Assembly (NCBI GenBank): GCA_963575745.1
Contig: CAUYUJ010012113.1
Location: forward strand, 172,566-236,565
DNA: 64,000 bases
Origin: Prorocentrum cordatum
Lineage: Eukaryota > Sar > Dinophyceae > Prorocentrales > Prorocentraceae
Reading direction: 5' to 3'
Part shown: one piece after another, positions 31,430-41,589 of the stretch
Layout of the letters: the number at the start of each line of letters is the position of its first letter
Numbering within the stretch: the first letter of the stretch is position 1
Program-made: the position numbers and the translations under genes
Notes under the pieces: model-generated
Told to the model about the DNA's origin: nothing
The model's database searches: none
What the model saw: the letters and a program-made list of their open reading frames with translations, nothing else

Positions 31430-32475
31430 GCATTCGCGCTGGTGTTGTTCGGTTTTACTCAAATAATCCAACGCGTCCATGGAGCTCCTTTCTTTCATAT
31501 GTTTCAATACTTCTGCAACCGCAAGCGAGTCGGATTTCTCTCTCGGAGCATTGACAGCATAGATGGTTCGCCCCAACCGCGCCCATGCATCATCTAGGGC
31601 TTCTTTGCCTGATCCCGAAAGGTAGCTCTTCTGAACATGATATTGGTACTGAACTCTTGTCTGGAAATAGAGGCAATAACCGAGCCCAGCTCGCGCTGAA
31701 TGGTAATTCTTGCAGATGAATCTCCCGTCGTCGGTCCACCGCTTCGCCCCTATGAGACGGAAATCTTCCTCGCTTCACTGACAGCGTCTAGCAATGGGCC
31801 GTGTCTCCTCGTCGGTAAATATCTGCGTTCCGATTGAATCCGGCGCGAACGCAACCTCGAAGGCGGTCCATTCATGGGGGAAAACTAAATTCCAAACTAG
31901 GTCTAGGATTCTGGGTAGAGCTTCTCAATTCGGGCTACATCATAACATCGTGCCGACATATTGCCAAGTAGCGCTGTGCACGCTTGCAATTTCCCGAAGA
32001 GTTGGTGTATCATTGGACGGCCACGCCCCTGAGTTTGGAGGCCCCTGTTCCTTCGGGACGGAGACCGGACTCACATAACTTTTACCCGGCGGGGCCTCCC
32101 CATCTCTCCGCTGGCGAAGCCAGGGAAGGATGCGCTCACTCTGTTCTTCCGGGGAATCACGTCTTGTCGGGATTAGACGAAGCAAACCGGAATCAGGTCC
32201 TCTGCGCAGCCCATCGTTGTTTATCAGGAAATCGAATGATCCCCAGTCCTGCCATTGAATCCATAATTGCATCGATGCTTGTCGTATACAATAGCGACCC
32301 ATGGCACTTTGCCATGCCAAACTCATCTGGTGCATACATGCGCTCTATATCGTGAACAAAACATGAGTGTCCCTGGCATGCGCGATAGACAACAGGAACT
32401 GGCGGGCCTCCACGCTTTTCCTTCTAAAGGGAAACAATTTCGTTCTCGCCATCCTCATCAACGACTGAGTCGTGA
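31430..32475 (-). pseudogene. Unrecognised coding relic, segment 4
   Basis: From 32475 down: GGPPVPVVYRACQGHSCFVH, DIERMYAPDEFGMAKCHGSL and LYTTSIDAIMDSMAGLGII. A new frame gives FDFLINNDGLRRGPDSGLLR and SYVSPVSVPKEQGPPNSGAW. Another frame gives ILDLVWNLVFPHEWTAFEVA, FAPDSIGTQIFTDEETRPIA, an in-frame TGA and then GAKRWTDDGRFICKNYHSAR, AGLGYCLYFQTRVQYQYHVQ, ALDDAWARLGRTIYAVNAPR and AVAEVLKHMKERSSMDALDY. These read as one long protein broken by at least two frame changes and two stops. Unassigned. Confidence 0.55.
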
Positions 32476-32529
32476 GAGATAGGTGGGTTAAGAAATCCTT
32501 CCCAATAACCTTTCTGCTACGAGTCTCCT

Positions 32530-33600
32530 AGAAGTCGAAATCTTCGGCCTTGATTCCAAGAGTCTCGACAACTCCAGGTGGTAACGCGGTTTAGCCGTGC
32601 GCCGCAATGGCAGTCGTAGCATATGTTATGCCATCGCTTTCCATCTTAGCGATGAGGTCGCCGAAATGTACCCATCCTCCGGGCGATCGAGCGCAATCCA
32701 AACAGCGTCTTGCAAGGTAGGGCGCGTGTTCCCTGGCGCCAGTCGCAGTAGCCTTGTTGCGATGACCACACTTTCTCTAAGATTCATTGGCCTCCAGCAC
32801 AAGCGAATTATTTTTGCCCCTCTCTACATCCTGCTCTGCTTCCTCGGCTTAGCCGGGAGCGTCAGTGGGCTTGGCAAAAAGGGGAAATTGCAGCATGGAT
32901 GGCCTGGGGTAGACTGTCTGGCCATTCATCCGAATCATATCTCGGCTCGGAGGAAGAGGGCGGCTTGCAGGAACTCTTGTTCTGGAAGCCCTCCCAGCAA
33001 CGTACGCACGGGATCATGTACCATTGCAGCGTTTTCTCGCATAGCGTTGTAAATATGTCCGCGAATCGCTGCAACGTGGGGTGGGGCCGGGCCAGCCCTG
33101 TGAGCTTCAACAATTTGCTTCCGAAGCTCGTCAGATGCATCCTGATTTACCTTCTCACGCTCGGCAACCCCAAGATATAGCTCCTCCCCTGTGATATGCA
33201 ATTCTGCATGATTAACACTTCTCTTCCTTCCCGGGATGTCCCGTTCCTTCGGACGAAGCTGTTTATGTTCAGGGGGTGGCGGAACAGATGCACGGGGAAA
33301 CAAGTTGACCGGTCCCGCTCCAGCTACCGCGCCCTCTTCTACTTGGGAGTCAGGTAGAAACCGTCTCCCGTATAAGGGATTCTCAGCTGTGTTTTGACCG
33401 CTGACGTCTGGGTCACAGGGCCGAGCTCTTCTTCTTCGCCTTCTGGGCCGCCTATTGCGTCGTCTACAGCTCCGGTTAAACCGGGCTAAATGAACCGCGG
33501 GCGCAGCGGCCCTCGACGCATTGGGGACTTCGCGAGACACCTTGAAGTCCGGATAACGATCAAGAGTTATATAGCGTATCACGTGGGCCCACTTTTCCCC
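32530..33600 (-). pseudogene. Unrecognised coding relic, segment 5 (N-terminal side)
   Basis: Frame from 33666: a basic run (CRRRNRRPRRRRRRARP), PLYGRRFLPDSQVEEGAVAG, ELHITGEELYLGVAEREKVN, KQIVEAHRAGPAPPHVAAIR and GHIYNAMRENAAMVHDPVRT. Downstream frames give YDSDEWPDSLPQAIHAAISP, CWRPMNLRESVVIATRLLRL, ALDRPEDGYISATSS and ALPPGVVETLGIKAEDFDF. The Arg-rich patch could bind nucleic acid. No domain family recognised. Confidence 0.5.
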
Positions 33601-33649
33601 ACATCCAAAGTGGGGTTCTTGTTTTCTCTTGACACCCCGCGCAGGAACA

Positions 33650-33925
33650 GGAACACACACACACACACACTCACACTCACTCGCACTCTCTCATCATCAA
33701 CCTCATCAGCATCATCGATGATGCTCTCTCACATGCTTAGTCACTCACATACTCATCATCATCATCACTCGCACTCTCTCACACGCTCACGAACATCATC
33801 ATCATCATCGGCATCGGCATCATCCTCATTCAAACATCATCATCGCCACCACCACTAACAATCAATCATCATCCTCTTCACCACTCATCTTCACCACCAC
33901 TCATCATCCTCATCCTCATCATCGT
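33650..33925. repeat. (AC)n and (CAT)n microsatellites
   Basis: ACACACACACAC at 33652-33669, then CACTCACTCGCACTCTC and long CATCATCAT/CACCACCAC runs to about 33920. Low-complexity; the frames through it read His/Ser/Thr. Confidence 0.95.
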
Positions 33926-34332
33926 TGAGTGAATTGTGAGGAAGTCTCAGACGGGAACCCCCTCCCTATGGGGCCCGCAGATCATGTTGGTAATCCGAGC
34001 GGGTCATCGGGATCCTGTAACTGTCGTCACTTTTGAGCTCCCCAGGCCTGAAAATGGAGGAAATCTCAGGCGGGAGCCTCGTTTGTGAGTGAATTGGGAG
34101 GAAGTCTCAGGCGGGAGCTCCCTCCCTATGGGGCCCGCAGATCATGTTGGTAATCCGAGCGGGTCATCGGAATTCTGTAACTGTCGTCACTTTTGGGCTC
34201 CCCAAGCCTGAATTTGGAGGAAATCTCAGGCGGGAGCCTCGTCTGTGAGTGGATTCTGAGGAAGGCTCAGGCGGGAGCCCCCTCCCTATGGGGCCCGCAG
34301 ATCATGTTGGTAATCCGAGCGGGCCGCCGGCG
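33926..34332 (+). repeat. 160-bp tandem repeat, 2.5 copies
   Basis: GAATTGTGAGGAAGTCTCAG starts at 33931, GAATTGGGAGGAAGTCTCAG at 34091 and GGATTCTGAGGAAGGCTCAG at 34251, an exact 160-bp period. Each unit contains CCCTATGGGGCCCGCAGATC, ATGTTGGTAATCCGAGCGGG and CTGTAACTGTCGTCAC. The third copy stops after CCGAGCGGGC at about 34324 and runs into a different sequence that is open in frame. Confidence 0.95.
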
Positions 34333-34437
34333 TCCCTGCGGAAGGCGCTCCTGGAGTTCGACAAGAGAGCGGTTTTGTCCAGGGCGGAGGCGAAGCAGCT
34401 CGCGGCAGAGCTGGGCTTCGTGCTGCCTTCCGCCTGA
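34249..34437 (+). CDS. Possible terminal exon after the 160-bp repeat
   Basis: The frame ends SLRKALLEFDKRAVLSRAEA, KQLAAELGFVLPSA and a TGA at about 34435. The last 37 residues form a good amphipathic helix-turn-helix pattern. The first 25 residues come from the third 160-bp repeat copy. It could be a last exon whose upstream half was tandemly duplicated, or chance. No family recognised. Confidence 0.35.
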   Translation: MDSEEGSGGSPLPMGPADHVGNPSGPPASLRKALLEFDKRAVLSRAEAKQLAAELGFVLPSA

Positions 34438-34905
34438 GCGCGGCTGCGCCTCGCTCGAAGCCCGCGGGGTTGTCCCAACGGCTTGGTCTTGCGCGCCAAC
34501 GGCTCGCGGGGTTGTCCCGACAGCCTGGCCCGCGGGGTTGTCCCAACGGCTGCGCGACGTGACCAGTAGAGAACGCGCCTGTGCTGGCCGTGGCGGCGAC
34601 GGCGCCGAGGAACATCGACATGCGCGCTCATGCAACAGGAAGGGGAGGAGGTGGCGGGGCGCGGAACAAACAGGGGGGCGAGGATGGGGACAACGTAAGG
34701 AGTGGAAGGGGGGCCCGCGCCAAGGCGACAGGAAATATACGCAGAAGAGACAGCCAGGACGCCTCACCAACCACGAGGACGACGGTGATGGTTTTTTTTT
34801 TTCCAGATTCGCCCAGAGGATTATTACGTGGGGTTCTTCCGTCGGAGTAATTTTACAAGCGTATGAATATTTATTTGGTTCATGCGTTCGCCCATTAGCT
34901 GCCGA
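34438..34905. other. No recognised gene
   Basis: Contains three imperfect copies of GCGGGGTTGTCCCAACGGCT (34461, 34506 and 34533 region) and a T9 run at 34793. Nothing else is seen. Confidence 0.5.
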
Positions 34906-34908
34906 CAA

Positions 34909-35217
34909 TTATCGCCGAGCACGGGTGGCCATATCTTCATTGAGATGCCGAGCCTCCATCTCCGTCAGAACTCCCACCCCTTGAGGTTGGCCACCATTAG
35001 GGCGAACGTGCCAGAGCCAGATCATTTCATTCGCCGGCGAAAACTTGGCCCGGTCTGATCCCTGCCCGAAGTAACCATCTAGGAAGGTTCTAGCAATCGT
35101 GATTGTGGCCGACGCGTAATCCTCATCTCCGAGGTCTAGCGGAGGCGTGGGCAGGGCGTCAGATGATCCAACTATCGCAACTTCCCCCTCACCACGGTCT
35201 GCATCTTGCTCGCCCAC
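34909..35217 (-). pseudogene. Unrecognised coding relic, segment 6
   Basis: 102 codons: LPTPPLDLGDEDYASATITI, ARTFLDGYFGQGSDRAKFSP, ANEMIWLWHVRPNGGQPQGV and GVLTEMEARHLNEDM. The block IWLWHV with flanking aromatic residues echoes RIWLWFSVNEY in segment 1 (29.6 kb), a possible duplicated domain. It ends with a normal stop. Real-protein composition, no known family. Confidence 0.5.
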
Positions 35218-35364
35218 AGGCGCAGAGCTAGGGCATTAACCGGAAAGTCAAACAGAAATTCCCCCCCGCCCACTTCGAGGACTGTTTCACCAGCGCTGGC
35301 GGCGCCAAGCTGCTCATCCTGATCATAAGGCGGCTGCGCAGGCCCCCCTCTGCGGGCCCTGGAC

Positions 35365-36166
35365 TCAGGTTCGGCTGACCTGTCGGCGGAGGCGAGGAAG
35401 TCGCAACTGGGATTCCAGCAGAGGCGGTTCCCGCCGGAAAAGGCAGGTCAGGCGGCCTCGGGGGAGGCTTCCACAGAACACGGATATCTGGCGGAGGCTT
35501 CTTTGCTTCGGCCTCCGGTCCGTGCCCTGTCCGCTGCCACTTGCCTGTGCCAATGGCTCCAGAGGAATGGGTGGCCCAGGAGGCGGCGGGGGCTTCTTCG
35601 GCACGCGCCGTGGAAGAACCTGGCCCCCGAGCTTTGGAGCCACCGGGGCCTGCCTCGTAGCACGTTCATCACCGCTTGCTCGGGCTGCCAATAGGGTCCT
35701 TGGATCCATTGGAGGCGGCGGCGGCTTTGCAGGTCCTGCGCCCGCTGGAGGCGGCGGCGGCTTCGCTGGCCTCATGTCCGCTGGAGGCGGCGGCGGCTTC
35801 GCCGGCCTCGTACCCGCCAGAAGCGGCAGCGGCTTTGCATATGCTGGATCCGCTGGTGGCGACGGCGGCTTCGCAGGTGCGGTCTGAAACTGTGGCCCCA
35901 GCACCACTCGGTGAAACCGGCGGTAGCTGGGCCTCGGCAGCAGGGGGCAAACCGGGGGCAGGCCCGCCCGCCAGCTGAGCCGGCGGCTTGGCCATTGCTT
36001 CAGTAAAGGCTTCGCCTCCTACCATCCGAAGAGTTTCCTCCGACGCGCCATCCAACCGTGGGTGCGCAGGAGCAATGTGGCACCCCTTGCCTTTCAAATA
36101 TGTCCAGATCTCTTCCATAGAGGGTTGAAAATCAAGGTATGGCGATGCATTTTCCTGCCGGCTCAT
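35365..36166 (-). pseudogene. Proline/alanine-rich linker protein segment
   Basis: The frame from 36166 begins MSRQENASPYLDFQPSMEEI, WTYLKGKGCHIAPAHPRLDG and ASEETLRMVGGEAFTEAM, a compact domain. A linker follows that in the frame from 35907 is PAKPPPPPADMRPAKPPPPP repeated. The repeat unit is about 39 bp (GCCGGCGAAGCCGCCGCCGC on the minus strand). The compact part looks folded; the rest is disordered. It lies in line with segments 6 and 7. Confidence 0.5.
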
Positions 36167-36231
36167 GGGTTGAAGTTGAAGGCAGGGGGCCCACTCGCAC
36201 TGCGCCGCTCAAACTCTGTCAGTCTCTCTGG

Positions 36232-36585
36232 TTATGTCGGGGTCTCTGGCCCTTTCAATCCCGAAATCTGCGCGAGCGCTTCGCAATCCCGGAGAAGATG
36301 TCGCATCCGCGCCCAAATGCCCCAATTCACATGCAGAGCTTCAGGGGTCCAATGGTAGATGCGTATCTCGGACACAACAATCTTGGCAGGATCCTTCGTG
36401 CACTTTTGAAACGGACTGTTGCTGGCAGCGACGCTCTGCGGGTTGCTCCAAAACACGATCTCTACCTTGTTCCAATAACCGTCGGCAAATGTATCCTCCG
36501 CCATCGTGCACCCCGTGTGGACAGAGGGGTTGCCCTCCTCATATGGGAAGGGATCCGATGCGAAGAGTTGGGGGGCGGCCCAGGC
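36232..36585 (-). pseudogene. Unrecognised coding relic, segment 7
   Basis: PQLFASDPFPYEEGNPSVHT, GCTMAEDTFADGYWNKVEIV, FWSNPQSVAASNSPFQKCTK, IVVSEIRIYHWTPEALHVNW and GIWARMRHLLRDCEALAQIS, ending at a stop after PETPT. Upstream the frame runs straight into the GAGGCGGTC minisatellite, which has replaced the N-terminus. Folded-protein composition, unassigned. Confidence 0.5.
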
Positions 36586-36587
36586 GG

Positions 36588-37440
36588 CGGAATGGACCGA
36601 GGCGGCCGAGGCGGTCGAGGCGACCGAGGCGGTCGCGGCGGTCGAGGCAACCAAGGAAGTCGAGGCAACCAAGGCGGTCGAGGCGATCGCGGCCACCAGA
36701 GTCGGTCGAGGGCGGCCGAGGCGGTCGAGGCGGCGAAAGCGACCGAGGCGGTAGGTAGAGGCGGCCCAGGCGGCCGAGGCGATCGAGGCGGTCGAGGCGG
36801 TCGAGGCGGTCGAGGCGGCCGCGGCGGTCGAGGCGGTCGAGGCGGCGGCCGAGGCGACCAAGGGCGGTCAAGGCGGTCGAGGCGGCTGCGGCGTTCGAGG
36901 CGGTCGAGGCTGCCGAGGCGGTCGCGGCGGTCGAGGCGGTCGGGGTGGTCGGGGTAGTCGGGGCGATTGCGGCGGCCGGGGCGGTCGAGGCGACCGAGGC
37001 GGTCGAGGCGGTCGAGGCGATCGAGGCGGTCGAGGCGGTCGATGCGATCGAGGCGGTCGAGGCGATCGAGGCTGCCGAGGCTGCCGAGGCGGTCGAGGCG
37101 GTCGAGGCGGTCGAAGCGACCGAGGCGACTGGAGGAGGCCGGGGCGGTCGAGGCGATCGGAGCGGTCGAGGCGGTCGAAGCGACCGAGGCGACTGGAGGA
37201 GGCCAGGGCGGTCGCGGTAATCGAGGCGGTCGAGGGCGCCGCTGCGGCTCTGGCGGCTCTGGCGATCGAAGCGGCCGAGGCGACCGAGGCGGTCGAGGCG
37301 ACCGAGGCGGTCGAGGAAACCTAGGCGGTCGAGGCGGTCGAGGAGACCGGGGCGGTCGAGGCGACCGCGGCAGCCCGGGCGACCGAGGCGGTCGAAGCGG
37401 TCGCGGCGACCGAGGCGGTCGACGGCAAAGCGGGCGAGAC
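36588..37440. repeat. GAGGCGGTC 9-bp minisatellite
   Basis: About 850 bp of GAGGCGGTC and GAGGCGACC units, with CGAGGCTGC and CGGGGCGGTC variants. The 9-bp unit keeps several frames open at once, giving plus-strand RGGRGGRGG and EAVEAVEAV and minus-strand RPPRPPRSP and DRLDRLDRL. All frames of 90 to 480 codons here are repeat artefacts. Confidence 0.98.
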
Positions 37441-37550
37441 ATGCAAGGATCATGCGATCATTGACTTGCCGCGCGTGAACCGAAACGGGTTGGGTCGGGT
37501 CGGGCGCGCAGCGGGCGGGTCGGTCGGGTCGGATCGGCGCGCGAGGGCAT

Positions 37551-38775
37551 TCATGAAGTAGTTCCCGCCATCGGGCGCTGGAGCCCGAAATCGCGGTCGC
37601 GCCCCCGCGGGGGCCACGGATCAGCCGTTTCGAGCGGAGGCCCCCAGTGCGCCGGCCAGAGCGACGGGCGGGCCCCCGACGTCGAGGGCGAGGCAGGCGA
37701 CGGCGCTGTAGCCTCGCAGCAAGCGTGACACCCGCAGAGCCTCGCCGCGAAGCGCACAGTGCGCTTGGCCCTGTTGCCCCTGAAGTGGAGCCTGGGCTGG
37801 CTCGGCGGGGCCCGTCTTGCCGCGCCCACCTCCGCTGGCCGGCGCCAGCGCTGCAAACAAAAAAAATCTGGGGGGGTGTGGGGGGGCTCTGGCTGCAGTG
37901 CTCGCGCTGCTGGCCCCTGAGAAACTCGGCGATTTGGGGCTGGTTGCCAGGGGTCCTCCTCCGTCGCGAGCTCTTGCTTATCGCCATGATCGCCCCCCTG
38001 CGCCGCGGGGATTATCGCAGGAGCCAGGAGGGGCCGAGTCGGCCCTGTGCCTCTTGGCGGCCAGACACTCGATTTGCTATTCGCTTTGAGCTCGGGCTTC
38101 CTTACACTTGGTCCGATCGCCTTGGCACAATTTCCTGGCAGAGTCACCCATTTTGGGCGGTGAGGGTATCCTCCTGCGCCTTGATTTGGTTGGCCTCGTG
38201 CTCTGCCAGCTCGGAAGATTCCGTAGTCGCGGAATTTGCTGTCATCGAGGCTGCCGTCGAGAAGCGCCCTGAGGCTGATCTTGGCCTCTGGCTTGGGCCC
38301 CGTCGGCCCTGGCCCTGCTGTTGTAATCGATGGACAGCTCGACCTGTACTCGGCCCCGGCCTTGTCCCAGTCCTCGATGAGGTTCGCGGCAACCTCCGAA
38401 TGCGTCTGGACTGCTCCCTGCTTCGCCTCGAGGATGTTGGTCTCGTGGGTGTGTGTGTGTGTGTGTGTGTTTTTTCGAAATCGGCACCCCGCCGCTGAGT
38501 CTGGGTGTCTGGGTGGCGCTGAACGGCGGCTTGGTGTCCGTCTGCTTATTGATAAACCGTTGCTCGTAGCGCGCGGCCGCGCCTTGGCACCTGACCTTGC
38601 GCGCGATGGCCACCATGTTTTGGACCTCTGTGATGGTGACCTGCTTGGACTGGCTTTCCCTCGTGTTCGGGCCACTCCTCGGCCGTGGGTTGGCCTGGAA
38701 AACTCATGTCATTATCGGACCACGGCGGCTTGAGAGTGGGCGGCGCCCCATGCGGCAATGCTTGCGCCACCACCA
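37551..38775 (-). pseudogene. Exon-like coding remnant around a (CA)n tract
   Basis: Upstream of the microsatellite the minus strand reads VTITEVQNMVAIARKVRCQG and RYEQRFINKQTDTKPPF. Downstream it reads ETNILEAKQGAVQTHSEVAA, NLIEDWDKAGAEYRSSC and RALLDGSLDDSKFRDYGIF. The (CA)n at 38442-38472 lies between them and changes the frame. The two pieces look like parts of one helical protein. Downstream (37.55-38.1 kb) the frame is Pro/Arg/Ala-rich. Unassigned; gag-like is possible. Confidence 0.4.
38442..38472. repeat. (GT)n microsatellite inside a coding remnant
   Basis: GTGTGTGTGTGTGTGTGTGT followed by a T6 run. On the minus strand it reads as HTHTHTH between two protein-like segments. Confidence 0.95.
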
Positions 38776-39007
38776 GCTCCGGTTATTCTGCTGGCACCCG
38801 CAGTCCTCGAACTTCCAGCCGTCGGAAGCTCCTCTTCGTCGGCCATGGGTGAAGGACGCACGCCAACTCATGTACAATGGCTGCGAATCGACGGTCGCCT
38901 ATTGACCGCGAGGCCCGCCCTCGAGCTTCGCATCCCGGCTGCGACCAAATTCGAGCACAAGGGCGCAAGTGTTCGAAATTGAAGCGCTAAATGGTTACGG
39001 CCATGTT

Positions 39008-39160
39008 TACACTGGTCCTGCTCCTCCTGTTCCTCCTGTTCCTCCTGTTCCTCCTCCTCCTCCTCCTCCTCCTCCTCCTCCTGTTCCTCCTCCTCTACCT
39101 CCTCCTCCTCTACCTCCTCCCCCTCTTCCTCCTTTTCCCCCTCCCCCTCCTCCCCAAGCA
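39008..39160. repeat. (CTC)n / (CCT)n tract
   Basis: Pyrimidine-rich CTCCTCCTGTTC then pure CTCCTCCTC runs. The minus strand reads poly-Glu; the plus strand reads poly-Leu or poly-Pro. It probably extended from a splice-site-like pyrimidine tract or is a simple repeat. Confidence 0.95.
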
Positions 39161-39297
39161 GGCCCCCTCGGACCCAGCGAGCTCGCGCCAAACGATCCCC
39201 GCACCGCCCACCTCAACGTCGCCATGTCCGTGCCCCGCACCGTTCTCTCGCCACGGGGCGGTGGGGCCGATGCCGCAGCGGCGACCTAGGGCCGTGC

Positions 39298-39645
39298 TGC
39301 CCTCGCCCTGCTCACGACCTTCAAAGAGATCCAACAACTTCATGGACGGCAGATGGCCGTGTTCGGCCATGCGCTGAGACTCGAGCTTGCTGGTTCGCCT
39401 CGCTGCGCGCATGCTGACGTGGCTGGCGACGCACATGCAGAAGATGGTCGGGGTGAAACCTAAGAAGAAGAAGAGGATTGAGGAGCCGAGCGACTCGAGA
39501 CTGACCCATTGACAGTGGCGGCGGAGGTGGCATCTCGGGAAGTGGAGGCCCTTGCCAAGACGACCTCGGCTGAGGAGCTCGCCGCGGCGGAGCGAGCTGC
39601 CACGGGGGTTGCAGCAAAAGGTGCCCGAGAAAGAGTACACACTTC
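39298..39645 (+). pseudogene. Exon-like plus-strand remnant
   Basis: Plus strand reads LALLTTFKEIQQLHGRQMAV, FGHALRLELAGSP, then in another frame MLTWLATHMQKMVGVKPKKK with KRIEEPSDSRLTH, and then AAEVASREVEALAKTTSAEE and LAAAERAATGVAAKGARERV. Helical, charged, with a basic KPKKKKR stretch that could be a nuclear signal. Frames shift twice. A fragment of a host or gag-like protein is likely; unassigned. Confidence 0.4.
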
Positions 39646-39649
39646 TTAG

Positions 39650-40400
39650 AAGCAAGGCCTCGGCGCTCGTCCCGCTCAGCGCGCTCAGGAGCAATGTGCT
39701 GACCGAGGCGCCACCAGATTAGCCCGCGGAGCCCTTGGAGTCCAATGGGGTGGCTGCAGCCATGGCTGCGCGATGGGAGTTCGGTGCGGATCGAGCGTGG
39801 ATCGAGCGCGGCTTCTTTAGGATGCTGGTCTCCTTCGAGGCCATGCCGCTGAGCGCCGCAGGACGTTGCGCCGACGGGGCCGTCAATCGACTGGGCGGCC
39901 ATCGGAAGCAATGCGGCGCAACCGAGCGCAGAAGCGACCACACCAAGCGCAGCTGAGTGCCCGCAGTCGTGGGCCTTCCCGTGGCGTTTGGGCTCGGCTC
40001 GGAACGCTGGTGGAGGGATTCTGGTCCGCCTGTCTCGGGACTCGTGGGGCGCGGGGGCGGGGCAAGGCCTTGCAGCGGCCCTTCCTCTCTCCCCTACTTT
40101 CCTCTCCTCTCTCCCTTTTTCTCTCCCTTCCCTCTTCCTTGGGTCACTGTTGGGCTTGCTCCTGACTGGGGTTCCTCTTGGGTTCCAAGTCGTGCTGAAG
40201 GGGTAAGTGGGTGTCTTACGCAGACCCCTCGGCAGGACAACCTGCGCATTGGGAGGGTCTGTACTCGAATCCTCTTGTCTTGATAGCCTCTTTCTTGAGA
40301 GGATGCGCTCCCGTCAGCGAGTTCGCATTGATCACCTCTTTGCAGACATGTGTAGTGCGTTTAATAAGTCTGAGGATATCAGGAACCCGATGCGCCCCCC
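39650..40400. other. No recognised gene
   Basis: GC-rich then pyrimidine-rich (CTCTCTCCC 40085-40130). Short open frames only. Nothing identified. Confidence 0.5.
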
Positions 40401-40403
<3 letters not shown>

Positions 40404-40455
<52 letters not shown>

Positions 40456-40468
40456 GTATATATATATT
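40404..40468. repeat. (TA)n microsatellite
   Basis: ATATATATATATATATAT with two TATGTATA interruptions. Confidence 0.97.
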
Positions 40469-40595
40469 TGTGTATCTAGCCCTCCGCACGCACCAAGAAC
40501 CCCCTTGTCTCCAGATTATATTTGAATTCATAAATGATTCCTACGATGATCGGACTTCATTTTGAGGCTCATGGTTAAAAGACTTTCTCAACTCA

Positions 40596-41345
40596 TGTTG
40601 AACTGGACAATGACCTTCTACTCAACTCCCTCCGTCTCCAACACACCATCCAGTACTCAACACCCTCCATCTCCAACACACCACCCGATACTCAACAGGC
40701 ACCCCCCTCCAAGCTGAACTTGAAATTATCTTTCTACCCTACTCCCTCCGTCTCCTACACACCATCCAGTACTCAACAGGCTCCCTCCGCAAGCTGAACT
40801 TGAAAATGACCTTCTACTCAACTCCCTCCGTCTCCAACACACCATCCAATACTCACCACCCTCCGTCTCCAACACACCACCCGATACTCAACAGGCTCCC
40901 TCCCTGAGCTGAACTTGAAAATAACCTTCTACTCAACTCCCTCCATCTCCAAAACACCATCCAGTACTCAACACCCTCCGTCTCCAACACACCACCCGAT
41001 ACTCAACAGGCTCCCTCCCCAAACTGAACTTGAAAATACCCTTCTACTCAATACCTTTCGTCTCCAACACACCACCCTATACTCAACAGGCCCCCTCCCC
41101 AAGCTTAACTTGAAAATAACCTTCTACTCAACTCCCTCCGTCTCCAACGCACCATCCAGTACTCAACACCCTCCGTCTCCAACACACCACCCGATACTCA
41201 ACAGGCTCCCTCCCCAAACTGAACTTGGAAGTAACCTTGTACTCCACTCCCTCCGTCTCCTACACACCATCCGATACTCCACACTCTCCGTCCCCAACGC
41301 TCCACCCGATACTCCACACCTGTCTTCTCCATCACACAACCAACC
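40596..41345. repeat. Tandem array of CCCTCCGTCTCCAACACACC units
   Basis: Six to seven units of about 80-125 bp that begin AACTTGAAAATAACCTTC (40601, 40704, 40797, 40912, 41027, 41107, 41221). Each contains one to three sub-units ACTCAACTCCCTCCGTCTCC and ACACACCACCCGATACTCAA. Plus-strand frame 40915-41820 stays open across it, but the peptide is a Ser/Thr/Pro repeat with no domain. A satellite is more likely than a gene. Confidence 0.9.
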
Positions 41346-41472
41346 TTTCTGCCACACTTGTTCCTTTACGGTTGCAGCGCGCGCCTTCCGCCCCCCTTTT
41401 TCTCTTGGCATCTTCCAAGAGAAAAGGGGGTTCATGGTGCGTGCTGGGACCTATGTATATGTCGTAATCCAC

Positions 41473-41580
41473 TCCTCCTCCTCCTCTTCTTCCTCCTCCT
41501 CCTATTCGTACTTATCCTCCTCCTCCTCCTTCCCCTCCCCCTCCCCCATTGTTTGTCCTCCTCCTCCTCCTCCTCCGCGC
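41473..41580. repeat. (CTC)n tract
   Basis: CTCCTCCTCCTC in three runs separated by short TATTCGTAC and CATTGTTTG interruptions. Confidence 0.9.
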
Positions 41581-41589
41581 CTGGCGGTT

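Noticed and set aside
36462-37987. Minus-strand ORFs of 326 and 482 codons (Arg/Pro and Asp/Arg/Leu repeats)
   Set aside because: Translation of the 9-bp GAGGCGGTC minisatellite; several frames are open at once.
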